Assembly (NCBI GenBank): GCA_031411835.1 | Contig: JANOBV010000428.1 | Span: 1 to 7,137, forward strand | Origin: JADKIH01 sp031411835 | Lineage (GTDB): Bacteria > Bacteroidota > Bacteroidia > AKYH767-A > 2013-40CM-41-45 | Reading direction: 5' to 3' | Length of the DNA stretch: 7,137 nucleotides | In this document: positions 1 through 6,084 of the stretch, piece by piece | Layout of the letters: each line of letters opens with the position of its first letter | Position numbering within the stretch: the stretch's first letter is position 1 | The notes under the pieces: generated by a model | What the model saw: only the letters and a program-made list of their open reading frames with translations | Databases searched by the model: none | Told to the model about the DNA's origin: nothing | Program-made: the position numbers and the translations under genes

Positions 1-3000
1 CAAGTTCAAACTGTAGTTACTCAGCCGAATGTAGCTGTAACATGGAATCCGGGAGCACTTTCAGGTAATACTGTAACAGTGACACCAGGTACAACAGGTG
101 CAAATACATACACAGCAACAGCTACGAATTCATTGAGCGGATGTTCTAGTTCACAAAATGTAGTTGTTAACGTGAATCCATTACCAAGTGCTCCTACAAC
201 TGTAGGTTCAACTCAGTGCGGTTATGGAGTTCCAACAGCAACTGTAACAGGTTCAGGTGGGTTTATCCGTTGGTACTTAACTTCAACAGGTGGTACTGCG
301 ATTTCAGGACAAACAGGTTCTCAGCTGGTAGGTTATAATATCAATTCTACTACTACATTCTATGTTTCTGAAGATGATGGTACTTGTGAATCGATCCGCG
401 TACCGGTTGTTGCAACAGTAACTCAGCCGGATGCAGTATCAATTACCGCATCTTCATCATCAGCTTGTACAAACAGTCCTGTTACATTAACAGCTGTTCA
501 AACAGGTACAACAAATAATTATATTTATACATGGTCAACAACCGGTGGAGCAAATGCCGGTTTAGGTTCAACTTCAGGTAATCCTGTTACTATCACTCCA
601 CTTGCTGTAGGTACTTATACTTACAACGTGGTTGCAAATGACGCAGGTGCCGGTTGTGCTACATTGGCAACAATCACAATCAATGCAAATCAAAGTCCTT
701 CCGTAACAGTGACGCCTACAACGGCATCAGTTTGTTTAGGAACAAGTCAACCTTTGGTTGCAGCAGGATTAGTTGGCGGTACGTCAATGGCATTGAATGG
801 AACAACAAATTATATGAGTGTTCCAAACTCTGCAAGTTTGAACATGACAACAAATATTACGATAGCTGCATGGATCAAACCTTCTGCTTTCTCTTCATTA
901 GCTGGTATCATTAGTAAATACCAAGTTTCTGGTCAGCCGAGTTACTTCATTCGTGAAGCAACTGCATCTCCTTATTCAGGAATCGGTGCAGGTGCAAATA
1001 GCGGATATGTAACTCCAACAGGTATTTTAAATGCAAACCAATGGTATTATGTTGCTGCCGTATTCAAAAACAATGGAGCAAATGATTCAGTATTCATCCA
1101 CGTAATTAATCCTGTAGCTAATACATGGACAAAATATACTGGAGGTACTACTACCATTGCAGCGGTAACAAATGAACTTAGAATCGGATCTGATTTCGGT
1201 TCAAGATTCTTCGCAGGTAATATTGATGAAGTTAGAATTTATAATACAGCTCTTACAGATGCTGCTGTTATCGGTGGTTGGAATTCTCCGGCATCACCTG
1301 CAGCTAACCTTGTTGCTTATTACAACTTCAACAATGTTTCAGGAACAACTGTAACTGACTTAAGTGGTAATGGAAATACAGGTACATTCATGGGTGGTTC
1401 AACTGCTACTGGTTCTGATGCATTAATCGGTGGTTCAGCAATCTCTTATTCATGGACTGGCTCAGGTTTATCTTCATCTACAATTGCAAACCCTACCGCT
1501 ACACCGACAACAACGGGCGCAAATACTTATGTAGTGACTGCAACTTCTTCAAACGGATGTACTGCTAGTGCATCATCAGTGATTACTGTTAATCCAGTAC
1601 CAAATGCACCGACAGGTACAAATTCGGTTCAATGTGGTTTGGGTGTCCCTGCAGCTTCTGTATCAGGCAGTGGTGGTTCATTCAATTGGTATTCTGCAGC
1701 TACTGGCGGAACATTGCTTCAGGCAGCTACTTCTCCAACGTATACTTCTTCTATATCCACTACAACAACCTTCTATGTATCAGAATTTGATGGAACATGT
1801 GAAGGTCCTCGTACGGCTGTAATTGCAACAGTTAACTCTCCGGATGCAATTTCAGCATCTGGTCCGGCTACGGCTTGTGGTAACACAGCAATAACATTAA
1901 CAGTTACGAGTCTTGGCACAACCAACAATTATAGTTATGTATGGAGCTCAGCTTCTTCAGGAAGCGGTTTAAGTGGAACATTACCAGGCGCGACAATAAC
2001 TGTTACTCCAACTTCCGGTGGAACTATGGTTTATACAGTTGTTGCTACCGACGGAACGTGTGCAACAAGTGCAACCGTATCAGTTTCTGTTATTGCTCCT
2101 CCGACTATCCTCAGTGCAACTGCAAGTCCTTCTACAGTTTGTCCTAACAGTACAGTTACTTTAACCGGACTGACGGGCTCATTTGCAAATGGAACAGGTA
2201 ACATCGGTGGTGCTGGAACTAGCAGCATTGGTGGAAGTGATGGTAACCCATACCGTTCAGGTAATGGTGTTAACAATCAGATTCACGGTCAATTCCTTGT
2301 ACTTGCAAGTGAATTAACAGCTGCCGGAATATCGTCAGGTAACTTAACCAGCCTTGCCTTTACTACGACATCGGCGTCTTCGGGAACGGTTAGCAACTTT
2401 ACCATCAGCATTGCGAATACTGCCGCATCTGCTTTGACGACTACGTTTGTAACTGCTGGTTTCACAACCGTATTTACACAGGCGAGTTTCACCCCTGCAC
2501 CAACAGGTTTAAATACGCATGTATTCCAGACACCATTCTTCTGGAACGGTACATCTAACTTGCTCATTAACACATGTCAGACAAATAGCGTTCTTGGAAC
2601 AGCAACAGTTGTGACTTCTGCTCCTGGTTTCGCTGCTAACACATACCTTGCTGGTTCTACCACATCGTGTTCGGCTGTAACTGGAAATGCAGTTGCTCAA
2701 CGTCCGATTATGCAATTTGGCGGTCAGGTTGGTTCAACTGGACCTGGATCTTATACATGGCAGTGGGCTCCTGGAACAATCGCTTCAGGAAATATAGCTA
2801 CTGTTAATCCAACAACATCGACTATTTATATTGTAACTGCTACAGATCCTGCTTCCGGTTGTACTTCTACCGCAACGGCTTCTGTAACCGTTATCAACTC
2901 CGGAGCTACACCAACTATTACGGCTGTTCCATCAACCATTTGCTTCACCGGTACAACTACCCTGACCGTTACTAATCCTGTAGTGGGATTAACTTACACG

Positions 3001-5916
3001 TGGGAACAGTCATCAACCGGCTTAGCAGGTTCTTGGTCTCCGGCTGCTGGTTCTGGAAGTGGCGCTACGTTTACATCTGCTACCATTACTTCTGACACCT
3101 ATTATCGTTCAGTTTCAACTTGCGGTACAACGGTTGATAGTTCAGCAGCTACTCTTGTTACAGTTGCTAGTCCTTCCGTTGCAACAACAACTCCTGCTAC
3201 TCGTTGTGGTACTGGTTTAGTAACCGTGAGTGCAACAGGAACAGGAAGTTTTGACTGGTATGCTACTTCTTCAAGTTCTACACCATTGGCTACGAATACT
3301 GCTTCCTTCACAACAACGGTATCTGCTTCCACAACTCTGTGGGTAATAGCTTATATTGGAACTTGTGTTGATCCTGCAGGTCGTCAAGCGGTTTCTGTAA
3401 CTGTGAACCCGGCTCCGACAATTACATTCAGTGCTTCTCCTGCTGTTCTTTGTGCAGGTTCAAGTACTACACTTTCTGTTTCTTCAACGAACGATCCTAA
3501 TTATTCTTACGATTGGTCAGTGAGCGGAACTTCTGTCGGAACAGGTGCTTCAGTTACATTAACTCCTGGAGCAACTACCATCTATACGGTTTCTGCTATA
3601 GATAACACAGCCGGTCCATTTGCAACTTGTGCAATAAACGGTACTGTTACTGTAACAGTTAATCCTTTACCTGATGTACCTACAACATCACAGACAAATC
3701 CTGTGATCTGTACTTCGGGTGATTCATCTACAATCAGCGTAACGAATATTCCACCGCCGCCATCGGCTAACTGGTCATACACGTTAAGTTCTACTGCTTT
3801 CAGTCCGATCAATCCGATTAATCCACCGACAGTACTTGCTGATGCCGGTGTAGCTGTTACTCCTCAGACCATATCATCACTTGATGACGGTACATGGGAT
3901 AACATCGCTTTACCATTCGCATTCACGTACTACGGTGTAGCATACAATGCAATCAGTGTATCAACTAACGGATTTATGACGTTAGGAACTACTACAGGTG
4001 GTGCATTCTGCTGCAGCGGTCAGGTTTTACCTAGTTCAACAGGTCCTGTTTCAGTTGTCGCAATCGGATGGGAAGATTTCCTTCTTTCTGCATCCGGTAC
4101 AATTGACTACTTCACGAATGGTACTGTAGGTAACCGTAAGTTTGTCTTACGTTTCACAAACGTTCCACACTTCGGTGCAACAGGTGCTCCTACTACGGCT
4201 CAGATTATTCTGGACGAAGCAACGGGTACAGTAACAATGCAGGTAACTGCAATTACAATGGGTGCAGGCGACACAGGAACAATGGGTATTCAGGATAATA
4301 CGCGGACAATCGCTACTTCAGTATCAGGTCGCAACGGTGTTGCTGGTTGGTCTGCAGCTAACGAAGGCTGGTTATTCACTCCGGTTCCTCCGTCTCCTCC
4401 TGTATCTTATACATGGGCTCCTCCAACTGGTTTAAATACCACTACTGGATCTACTGTTGTTGCTACTCCTACAACTACTACTACGTATACTGTAACTTCT
4501 ACAAATACGAACACGGGTTGTTCAGCTAGCAGTACTGTAACAGTTACTTATTCTCCTCTTACTCCTCCAACAATTACACCGAGTGCAACTTCAGTTTGTA
4601 GTGGCAACACTGTAACATTGGATGGTGGTTCAGGATATACAACATACAGTTGGTCTGATGGTGCAACTGTTGTTGGAACTTCACAGGTTCTTTCAGTGAA
4701 CCCAACAGCTTCAACAACTTACACATTGACTGTTACTATCGGTGGTTGTTCTGCATCTGCAACACAAACAATTACTGTGAATGCGGTAACAGTTGCAAAC
4801 ATCACTTCAAGCGCAACATTGCCTATCTGTGCTCCGGCAACAGATACGCTAGGTGTGAGTTCAGTCTTTGTTTCGTATGCTTGGTCTAATGGTGCTACAA
4901 CGCCTACAATTGTGGCTTCTACAAGTGGTACTTATACGGTAACTGTTTCTGATGGAACATGTCCTCAAACATTGTCGTTGGTTGTTACGATCAACGCAGC
5001 TCCTCCGACACCTTCAGTTACTCCAGCCGGTCCGGTATATCTTTGTAATGATGCTAGTAATAGCGTTACTCTTATAGCTGATACTTTAGGTGCAGGTGCA
5101 GGTGCTTCAATTGTTTGGAATGATTTCAATAGTGTTAATTCGGATAATTTATTCCTTGATGCGAATGACTTAACATTCCCAATCAATGGTAATCCTTGGA
5201 CATTCAACTTAACTGTAACAAATGCTGCCGGTTGTACTTCAACTTCTAATGGTGTTCTTGTAACAGTTGTTCCTTGTACAGGCGGAATTACTTTAACTGA
5301 TACAGTGTTCATTGAAGGTTATTCAGTTGGATCGAATGGTTATGGATCGACAGGTGGTTATATGGATAATGGTGGATCAGGCGGACTTCTTTATATGCAA
5401 GCAGTTCCGGGCGCTACGGCAACAGATGTTGATACAATGAGAGTTAGTTTGATTGACCCTACAACTTTGGCAGTTATGTCAACAGCAACAGGAATCCTTC
5501 AGACAAATGGAACTCTTGTTACTTCGTTCCCTACTGCAACTGCGGGCTATTACTACATCAAGTTGAATCACCGTAATGCTATTGAAACATGGAGTGCAGA
5601 CTCAGTTTACCTTGGAAGTACTGCATCATACGATTTCTCAAGTGCAGCTAATAAAGCTTATGGAAATAATATGATCGAAGTAAGTCCTGGAGTTTGGGCG
5701 ATTTTCAGTGGTGATATTGCAGATGCTAGTATTGGTCTAGATTTCCAAGATGGAGTTATTGAGTCAACAGATTACTCAGAAATGGAAAATGCGGTATATT
5801 CTATCTTAAGTGGCTATATAGTTCAGGATATTACCGGAGATGGTGTTGTAGAATCTACGGATTATTCAGTAATGGAAAACAACGTATATTCAATCATCGG
5901 ATCAATTCATCCATAA
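1..5916 (+). CDS. Giant multi-domain Ig-like/PKD-like surface adhesin-like protein, 5'-truncated by the window
   Basis: The frame is open from base 1 to TAA at 5914-5916, giving 1971 visible residues; two more in-frame stops follow at 5920 and 5926. The real start and signal peptide lie upstream. The product is Thr/Ser/Gly/Val-rich and almost free of Lys/Arg, as in extracellular Bacteroidota adhesins. Visible domain order: C-terminal half of an Ig-like domain (1-60); supramodule A (61-532) with a LamG-like guest; supramodule B (533-966) with an unknown beta guest; a single Ig/PKD-like domain (968-1056); supramodule C (1057-1517) with a nidogen-like guest; three Ig-like domains (1518-1594, 1595-1665, 1666-1759); C-terminal EF-hand/dockerin-like module (1763-1971). 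Most Ig-like domains carry one Cys near the start and one near the end, suggesting disulfides in an exported protein. No catalytic motif is visible. The likely role is adhesion, carbohydrate binding or surface-layer structure, by inference from domain types. I recognise the architecture but not a named gene. Confidence is high for the CDS and moderate for function. Confidence 0.95.
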   Translation, partial: QVQTVVTQPNVAVTWNPGALSGNTVTVTPGTTGANTYTATATNSLSGCSSSQNVVVNVNPLPSAPTTVGSTQCGYGVPTATVTGSGGFIRWYLTSTGGTAISGQTGSQLVGYNINSTTTFYVSEDDGTCESIRVPVVATVTQPDAVSITASSSSACTNSPVTLTAVQTGTTNNYIYTWSTTGGANAGLGSTSGNPVTITPLAVGTYTYNVVANDAGAGCATLATITINANQSPSVTVTPTTASVCLGTSQPLVAAGLVGGTSMALNGTTNYMSVPNSASLNMTTNITIAAWIKPSAFSSLAGIISKYQVSGQPSYFIREATASPYSGIGAGANSGYVTPTGILNANQWYYVAAVFKNNGANDSVFIHVINPVANTWTKYTGGTTTIAAVTNELRIGSDFGSRFFAGNIDEVRIYNTALTDAAVIGGWNSPASPAANLVAYYNFNNVSGTTVTDLSGNGNTGTFMGGSTATGSDALIGGSAISYSWTGSGLSSSTIANPTATPTTTGANTYVVTATSSNGCTASASSVITVNPVPNAPTGTNSVQCGLGVPAASVSGSGGSFNWYSAATGGTLLQAATSPTYTSSISTTTTFYVSEFDGTCEGPRTAVIATVNSPDAISASGPATACGNTAITLTVTSLGTTNNYSYVWSSASSGSGLSGTLPGATITVTPTSGGTMVYTVVATDGTCATSATVSVSVIAPPTILSATASPSTVCPNSTVTLTGLTGSFANGTGNIGGAGTSSIGGSDGNPYRSGNGVNNQIHGQFLVLASELTAAGISSGNLTSLAFTTTSASSGTVSNFTISIANTAASALTTTFVTAGFTTVFTQASFTPAPTGLNTHVFQTPFFWNGTSNLLINTCQTNSVLGTATVVTSAPGFAANTYLAGSTTSCSAVTGNAVAQRPIMQFGGQVGSTGPGSYTWQWAPGTIASGNIATVNPTTSTIYIVTATDPASGCTSTATASVTVINSGATPTITAVPSTICFTGTTTLTVTNPVVGLTYTWEQSSTGLAGSWSPAAGSGSGATFTSATITSDTYYRSVSTCGTTVDSSAATLVTVASPSVATTTPATRCGTGLVTVSATGTGSFDWYATSSSSTPLATNTASFTTTVSASTTLWVIAYIGTCVDPAGRQAVSVTVNPAPTITFSASPAVLCAGSSTTLSVSSTNDPNYSYDWSVSGTSVGTGASVTLTPGATTIYTVSAIDNTAGPFATCAINGTVTVTVNPLPDVPTTSQTNPVICTSGDSSTISVTNIPPPPSANWSYTLSSTAFSPINPINPPTVLADAGVAVTPQTISSLDDGTWDNIALPFAFTYYGVAYNAISVSTNGFMTLGTTTGGAFCCSGQVLPSSTGPVSVVAIGWEDFLLSASGTIDYFTNGTVGNRKFVLRFTNVPHFGATGAPTTAQIILDEATGTVTMQVTAITMGAGDTGTMGIQDNTRTIATSVSGRNGVAGWSAANEGWLFTPVPPSPPVSYTWAPPTGLNTTTGSTVVATPTTTTTYTVTSTNTNTGCSASSTVTVTYSPLTPPTITPSATSVCSGNTVTLDGGSGYTTYSWSDGATVVGTSQVLSVNPTASTTYTLTVTIGGCSASATQTITVNAVTVANITSSATLPICAPATDTLGVSSVFVSYAWSNGATTPTIVASTSGTYTVTVSDGTCPQTLSLVVTINAAPPTPSVTPAGPVYLCNDASNSVTLIADTLGAGAGASIVWNDFNSVNSDNLFLDANDLTFPINGNPWTFNLTVTNAAGCTSTSNGVLVTVVPCTGGITLTDTVFIEGYSVGSNGYGSTGGYMDNGGSGGLLYMQAVPGATATDVDTMRVSLIDPTTLAVMSTATGILQTNGTLVTSFPTATAGYYYIKLNHRNAIETWSADSVYLGSTASYDFSSAANKAYGNNMIEVSPGVWAIFSGDIADASIGLDFQDGVIESTDYSEMENAVYSILSGYIVQDITGDGVVESTDYSVMENNVYSIIGSIHP
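181..1596 (+). repeat. Supramodule A: QCG-type Ig-like + PKD-like + Ig-like split by a LamG guest
   Basis: This is the first of three protein-level copies of a three-domain block. Part 1 (181-423) has STQCG..VP, a WY motif, TTFYVSE and DGTCE, matching what I recall of the CHU_C-associated Ig-like family (Pfam Ig_7). Part 2 (424-690) is PKD-like, with TTNNYIYTWS, a TITP strand and a late Cys. Part 3 starts at 691 (SVTVTPTTASVCLG), is interrupted at 781-1440, and resumes with ISYSWTGSG at 1441, running to ITVNP. Parts 1 and 2 align without gaps of note to 1597-2094 and more loosely to 3169-3663. DNA identity between copies is visibly lower than protein similarity, so the duplication is old. Confidence 0.8.
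781..1440 (+). other. LamG/ConA-like jellyroll domain nested inside an Ig-like domain (guest 1)
   Basis: Visible residues 261-480 carry the hallmarks of the Laminin_G_3-type concanavalin-like fold: an opening MALNGTTNYMSVPNS strand, ITIAAWIKP, GIISKY, NQWYYVAAVF, ELRIGSD, FFAGNIDEVRIYNTALT, and a closing LVAYYNFN with a TDLSGNGNTGTF tail. This family commonly binds glycans or other surface ligands; a specific ligand cannot be read from the sequence. The domain sits between the Cys-containing N-terminal strand pair (Cys 245) and the C-terminal half (Cys 520) of one Ig-like domain, with Gly-rich joins (LVGG, IGGSA) on both sides. It is therefore an internal insertion and not a bead on the string. 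Confidence 0.85.
1597..2898 (+). repeat. Supramodule B: second copy, with an unknown beta-domain guest
   Basis: Part 1 (1597-1836) has SVQCGLGVP, FNWYSAATGG, TTFYVSE and DGTCEGPR. Part 2 (1837-2094) is the PKD-like domain with TTNNYSYVWS and a TITVTP strand. Part 3 begins at 2095 (SATASPSTVCPNSTVTLTG), is interrupted at 2182-2751, and resumes with YTWQWAPG, closing with TATDPASGCTST. It abuts supramodule A directly. Of the three copies, A and B are the closest pair in their first two domains. Confidence 0.8.
2182..2751 (+). other. Uncharacterised Bacteroidota-type beta domain nested inside an Ig-like domain (guest 2)
   Basis: Visible residues 728-917 interrupt an Ig-like domain between Cys 714 and Cys 954. 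Recognisable stretches are GNPYRS, HGQFLVLASELTAAGI, NLTSLAFTTTS, VSNFTISIANT, a GLNTHVFQTPFFWNGTSNLL block and a closing AQRPIMQF. I recall this pattern (ASEL.AAGI, then T.F..PF.W.GTSN, then RP...F) as a recurrent module in large Bacteroidota surface proteins and have no assigned function for it. It has two Cys of its own (in NTCQ and TSCS) that could pair. It is probably an all-beta jellyroll-like fold, by inference from the strand alternation. Confidence 0.65.
2902..3168 (+). other. Single unpaired Ig/PKD-like domain between supramodules B and C
   Basis: Visible residues 968-1056 contain ITAVPSTICFTGTTTLTV, YTWEQSSTG, SWSPAAG, an YYRSVSTCG strand and a closing LVTV. This resembles PKD-like repeats of the 'Y.W..S..G.W' type more than the Ig-like domains with guests. 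It has no guest and no partner domain, so it breaks the regular three-domain period. Confidence 0.6.
3169..4551 (+). repeat. Supramodule C: third, most diverged copy, with a nidogen-like guest
   Basis: Part 1 (3169-3408) has PATRCGTGLVTVSATGTGSFDWYA and ends GTCVDPAGRQAV, a classic form of the CHU_C-associated Ig-like domain. Part 2 (3409-3663) is PKD-like, with SPAVLCAGSSTTL, YSYDWSVSG and TIYTVSAID. Part 3 starts at 3664 with NPVICTSGDSSTISVTN, is interrupted at 3751-4401, and resumes with VSYTWAPPTGL, closing with TGCSASSTVTVTY. The order of parts matches copies A and B. Confidence 0.75.
3751..4401 (+). other. Nidogen-like/'TNGF' beta domain nested inside an Ig-like domain (guest 3)
   Basis: Visible residues 1251-1467 lie between Cys 1237 and Cys 1507 of one Ig-like domain and are bracketed by proline-rich linkers, PPPP at the start and PPSPP at the end. 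The core has SLDDGTWDNIALPFAF, YYGVAYNAISVSTNGFMTLG, a VAIGWEDFLL strand, GTIDYFTNG and a FVLRFTNVPHFG strand, then AQIILDEATGTVTMQV. The 'PF.F.YYG..Y....V.TNGF...G' signature is one I associate with extracellular nidogen-like or related beta-sandwich domains of Bacteroidota proteins. The function is unknown. An adjacent Cys-Cys pair (FCCSG) is unusual. Confidence 0.6.
4552..5277 (+). other. Three consecutive guest-free Ig-like domains
   Basis: Visible residues 1518-1594 (SATSVCSGNTVTLDGG, YSWSDG, TTYTLTVTIGGCSAS), 1595-1665 (TLPICAPATDTL, YAWSNG, GTYTVTVSDGTCPQ) and 1666-1759 (PVYLCNDASNSVTL, IVWND, FNLTVTNAAGCTSTS). Each shows the early Cys, the central aromatic-x-Trp strand and the late Cys typical of this Ig-like type. 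In these domains the loop between the first Cys-containing strands and the aromatic-Trp strand is short. The domains thus give an internal reference for what an uninterrupted host domain looks like. The third is longer and more irregular. Confidence 0.75.
5287..5913 (+). other. C-terminal module ending in two EF-hand/dockerin-like repeats
   Basis: Visible residues 1763-1971 open with LTDTVFIEGY, run through a Gly-rich patch, MRVSLIDPTTLAVM, YYYIKLNHRNAIETWSAD, YDFSSAANKAYGNNMIEV and WAIFSGDI, and end in DITGDGVVESTDYSVMEN and a terminal HP. I recall this block (FIEGY ... HRN.IETWS ... YDF....AYGNN ... SGD ... DGVV..TDYS..(E/D)N ... HP) as a recurrent C-terminus of large Bacteroidota secreted proteins. 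The last loop fits a calcium-binding dockerin/EF-hand loop (D-x-T-x-D-G-x-x-E-x-x-D). A canonical T9SS sorting tail is not visible. The module may serve in secretion, anchoring or partner binding (inference). Confidence 0.7.
5749..5898 (+). repeat. Tandem EF-hand-like repeat, two units 90 bp apart
   Basis: Unit 1 (5749-5808) encodes DGVIESTDYSEMENAVYSIL and unit 2 (5839-5898) encodes DGVVESTDYSVMENNVYSII. They are identical at 16 of 20 residues, while many third codon positions differ. Unit 2 is preceded by DITG and completes a full 12-residue loop. Unit 1 is preceded by a longer, altered stretch (SIGLDFQ), so Leu and Phe fall where ligand positions 1 and 3 would be. Confidence 0.8.
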
Positions 5917-6006
5917 TTATAATTTTAAGAAATGTCTGATAGCGATTATCAGACATTTCTTAATTATTAAGCCTAACAACAAGAAAAACAAATAATCCAA
6001 ATAAAC
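5917..6006. other. 90-bp intergenic spacer
   Basis: The spacer holds the hairpin at 5925-5963 and a 43-base A-rich leader (A, C and T, almost no G) before the second ATG. I find no match to the Bacteroidota -7 box TAnnTTTG and no Shine-Dalgarno. Any promoter for the second gene is therefore either degenerate, buried near the hairpin, or absent, with expression by read-through. Confidence 0.6.
5925..5963 (+). terminator. Likely intrinsic terminator hairpin after the adhesin gene
   Basis: A perfect 17-bp inverted repeat (5925-5941 with 5947-5963) encloses a 5-base loop GCGAT, beginning 9 bases after the stop codon. The stem is AT-rich with a central TGTCTGATA/TATCAGACA. Only a weak T-rich tail (TTATT) follows, but runs of T before the left arm and A at the right arm would give short U tracts in both directions. 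It most likely ends transcription of the adhesin gene or protects its 3' end. Confidence 0.75.
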
Positions 6007-6084
6007 ATGAAAACAAACCTAACTTACTTCAAAGTCTTTCTACTGGCGTGTGTGTTCACACTACTGGGGAAGACTGGAACGGCA
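6007..6084 (+). other. Sec signal peptide with predicted TA|Q cleavage
   Basis: The N-terminus has Lys2, then a hydrophobic stretch FKVFLLACVFTLLG, then a small-residue end GTA followed by Gln27. Cleavage after Ala26 leaving an N-terminal Gln is the usual Bacteroidota pattern. Cys15 lies inside the hydrophobic core and lacks a lipobox with a following surface sequence, so a lipoprotein is unlikely. Confidence 0.85.

Noticed and set aside
79..81. GTG at base 79 as the start of the giant gene
   Set aside because: The frame is open back to base 1 and the residues before it (TWNPGALSGNTV) belong to the same Ig-like strand pattern, so this GTG is an internal Val codon.
654..2147. Short plus-strand frames in other phases (654-914, 1172-1354, 1604-1822, 1941-2147)
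   Set aside because: They overlap the giant gene out of frame, with compositions typical of shifted translation; the in-frame protein is continuous and domain-rich, so there is no sign of frameshift.
4465..4490. Thr-codon-rich stretch (ACT/ACA run) as a simple-sequence repeat
   Set aside because: It encodes the TPTTTTTYTV strand that is typical of this Ig-like type, and similar strands occur in other domains with different codons.
5089..5106. Six-base tandem repeat GGTGCA/GGTGCT (Gly-Ala three times) as a phase-variation tract
   Set aside because: Only about three units, and a six-base unit cannot shift frame; it is more likely a flexible Gly-Ala turn.
2031..5312. Several minus-strand open frames of 68-115 codons (e.g. 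2031-2276, 2289-2573, 3582-3812, 4965-5312)
   Set aside because: They lie fully antisense to strongly supported domains, have no recognisable domains or leader, and follow from the stop-poor reverse complement of Thr/Val/Ala-rich codons.
5925..5963. Inverted repeat as part of a mobile element or CRISPR repeat
   Set aside because: Single copy, directly after a stop codon, no neighbouring transposase, no spacer periodicity; a terminator explains it.
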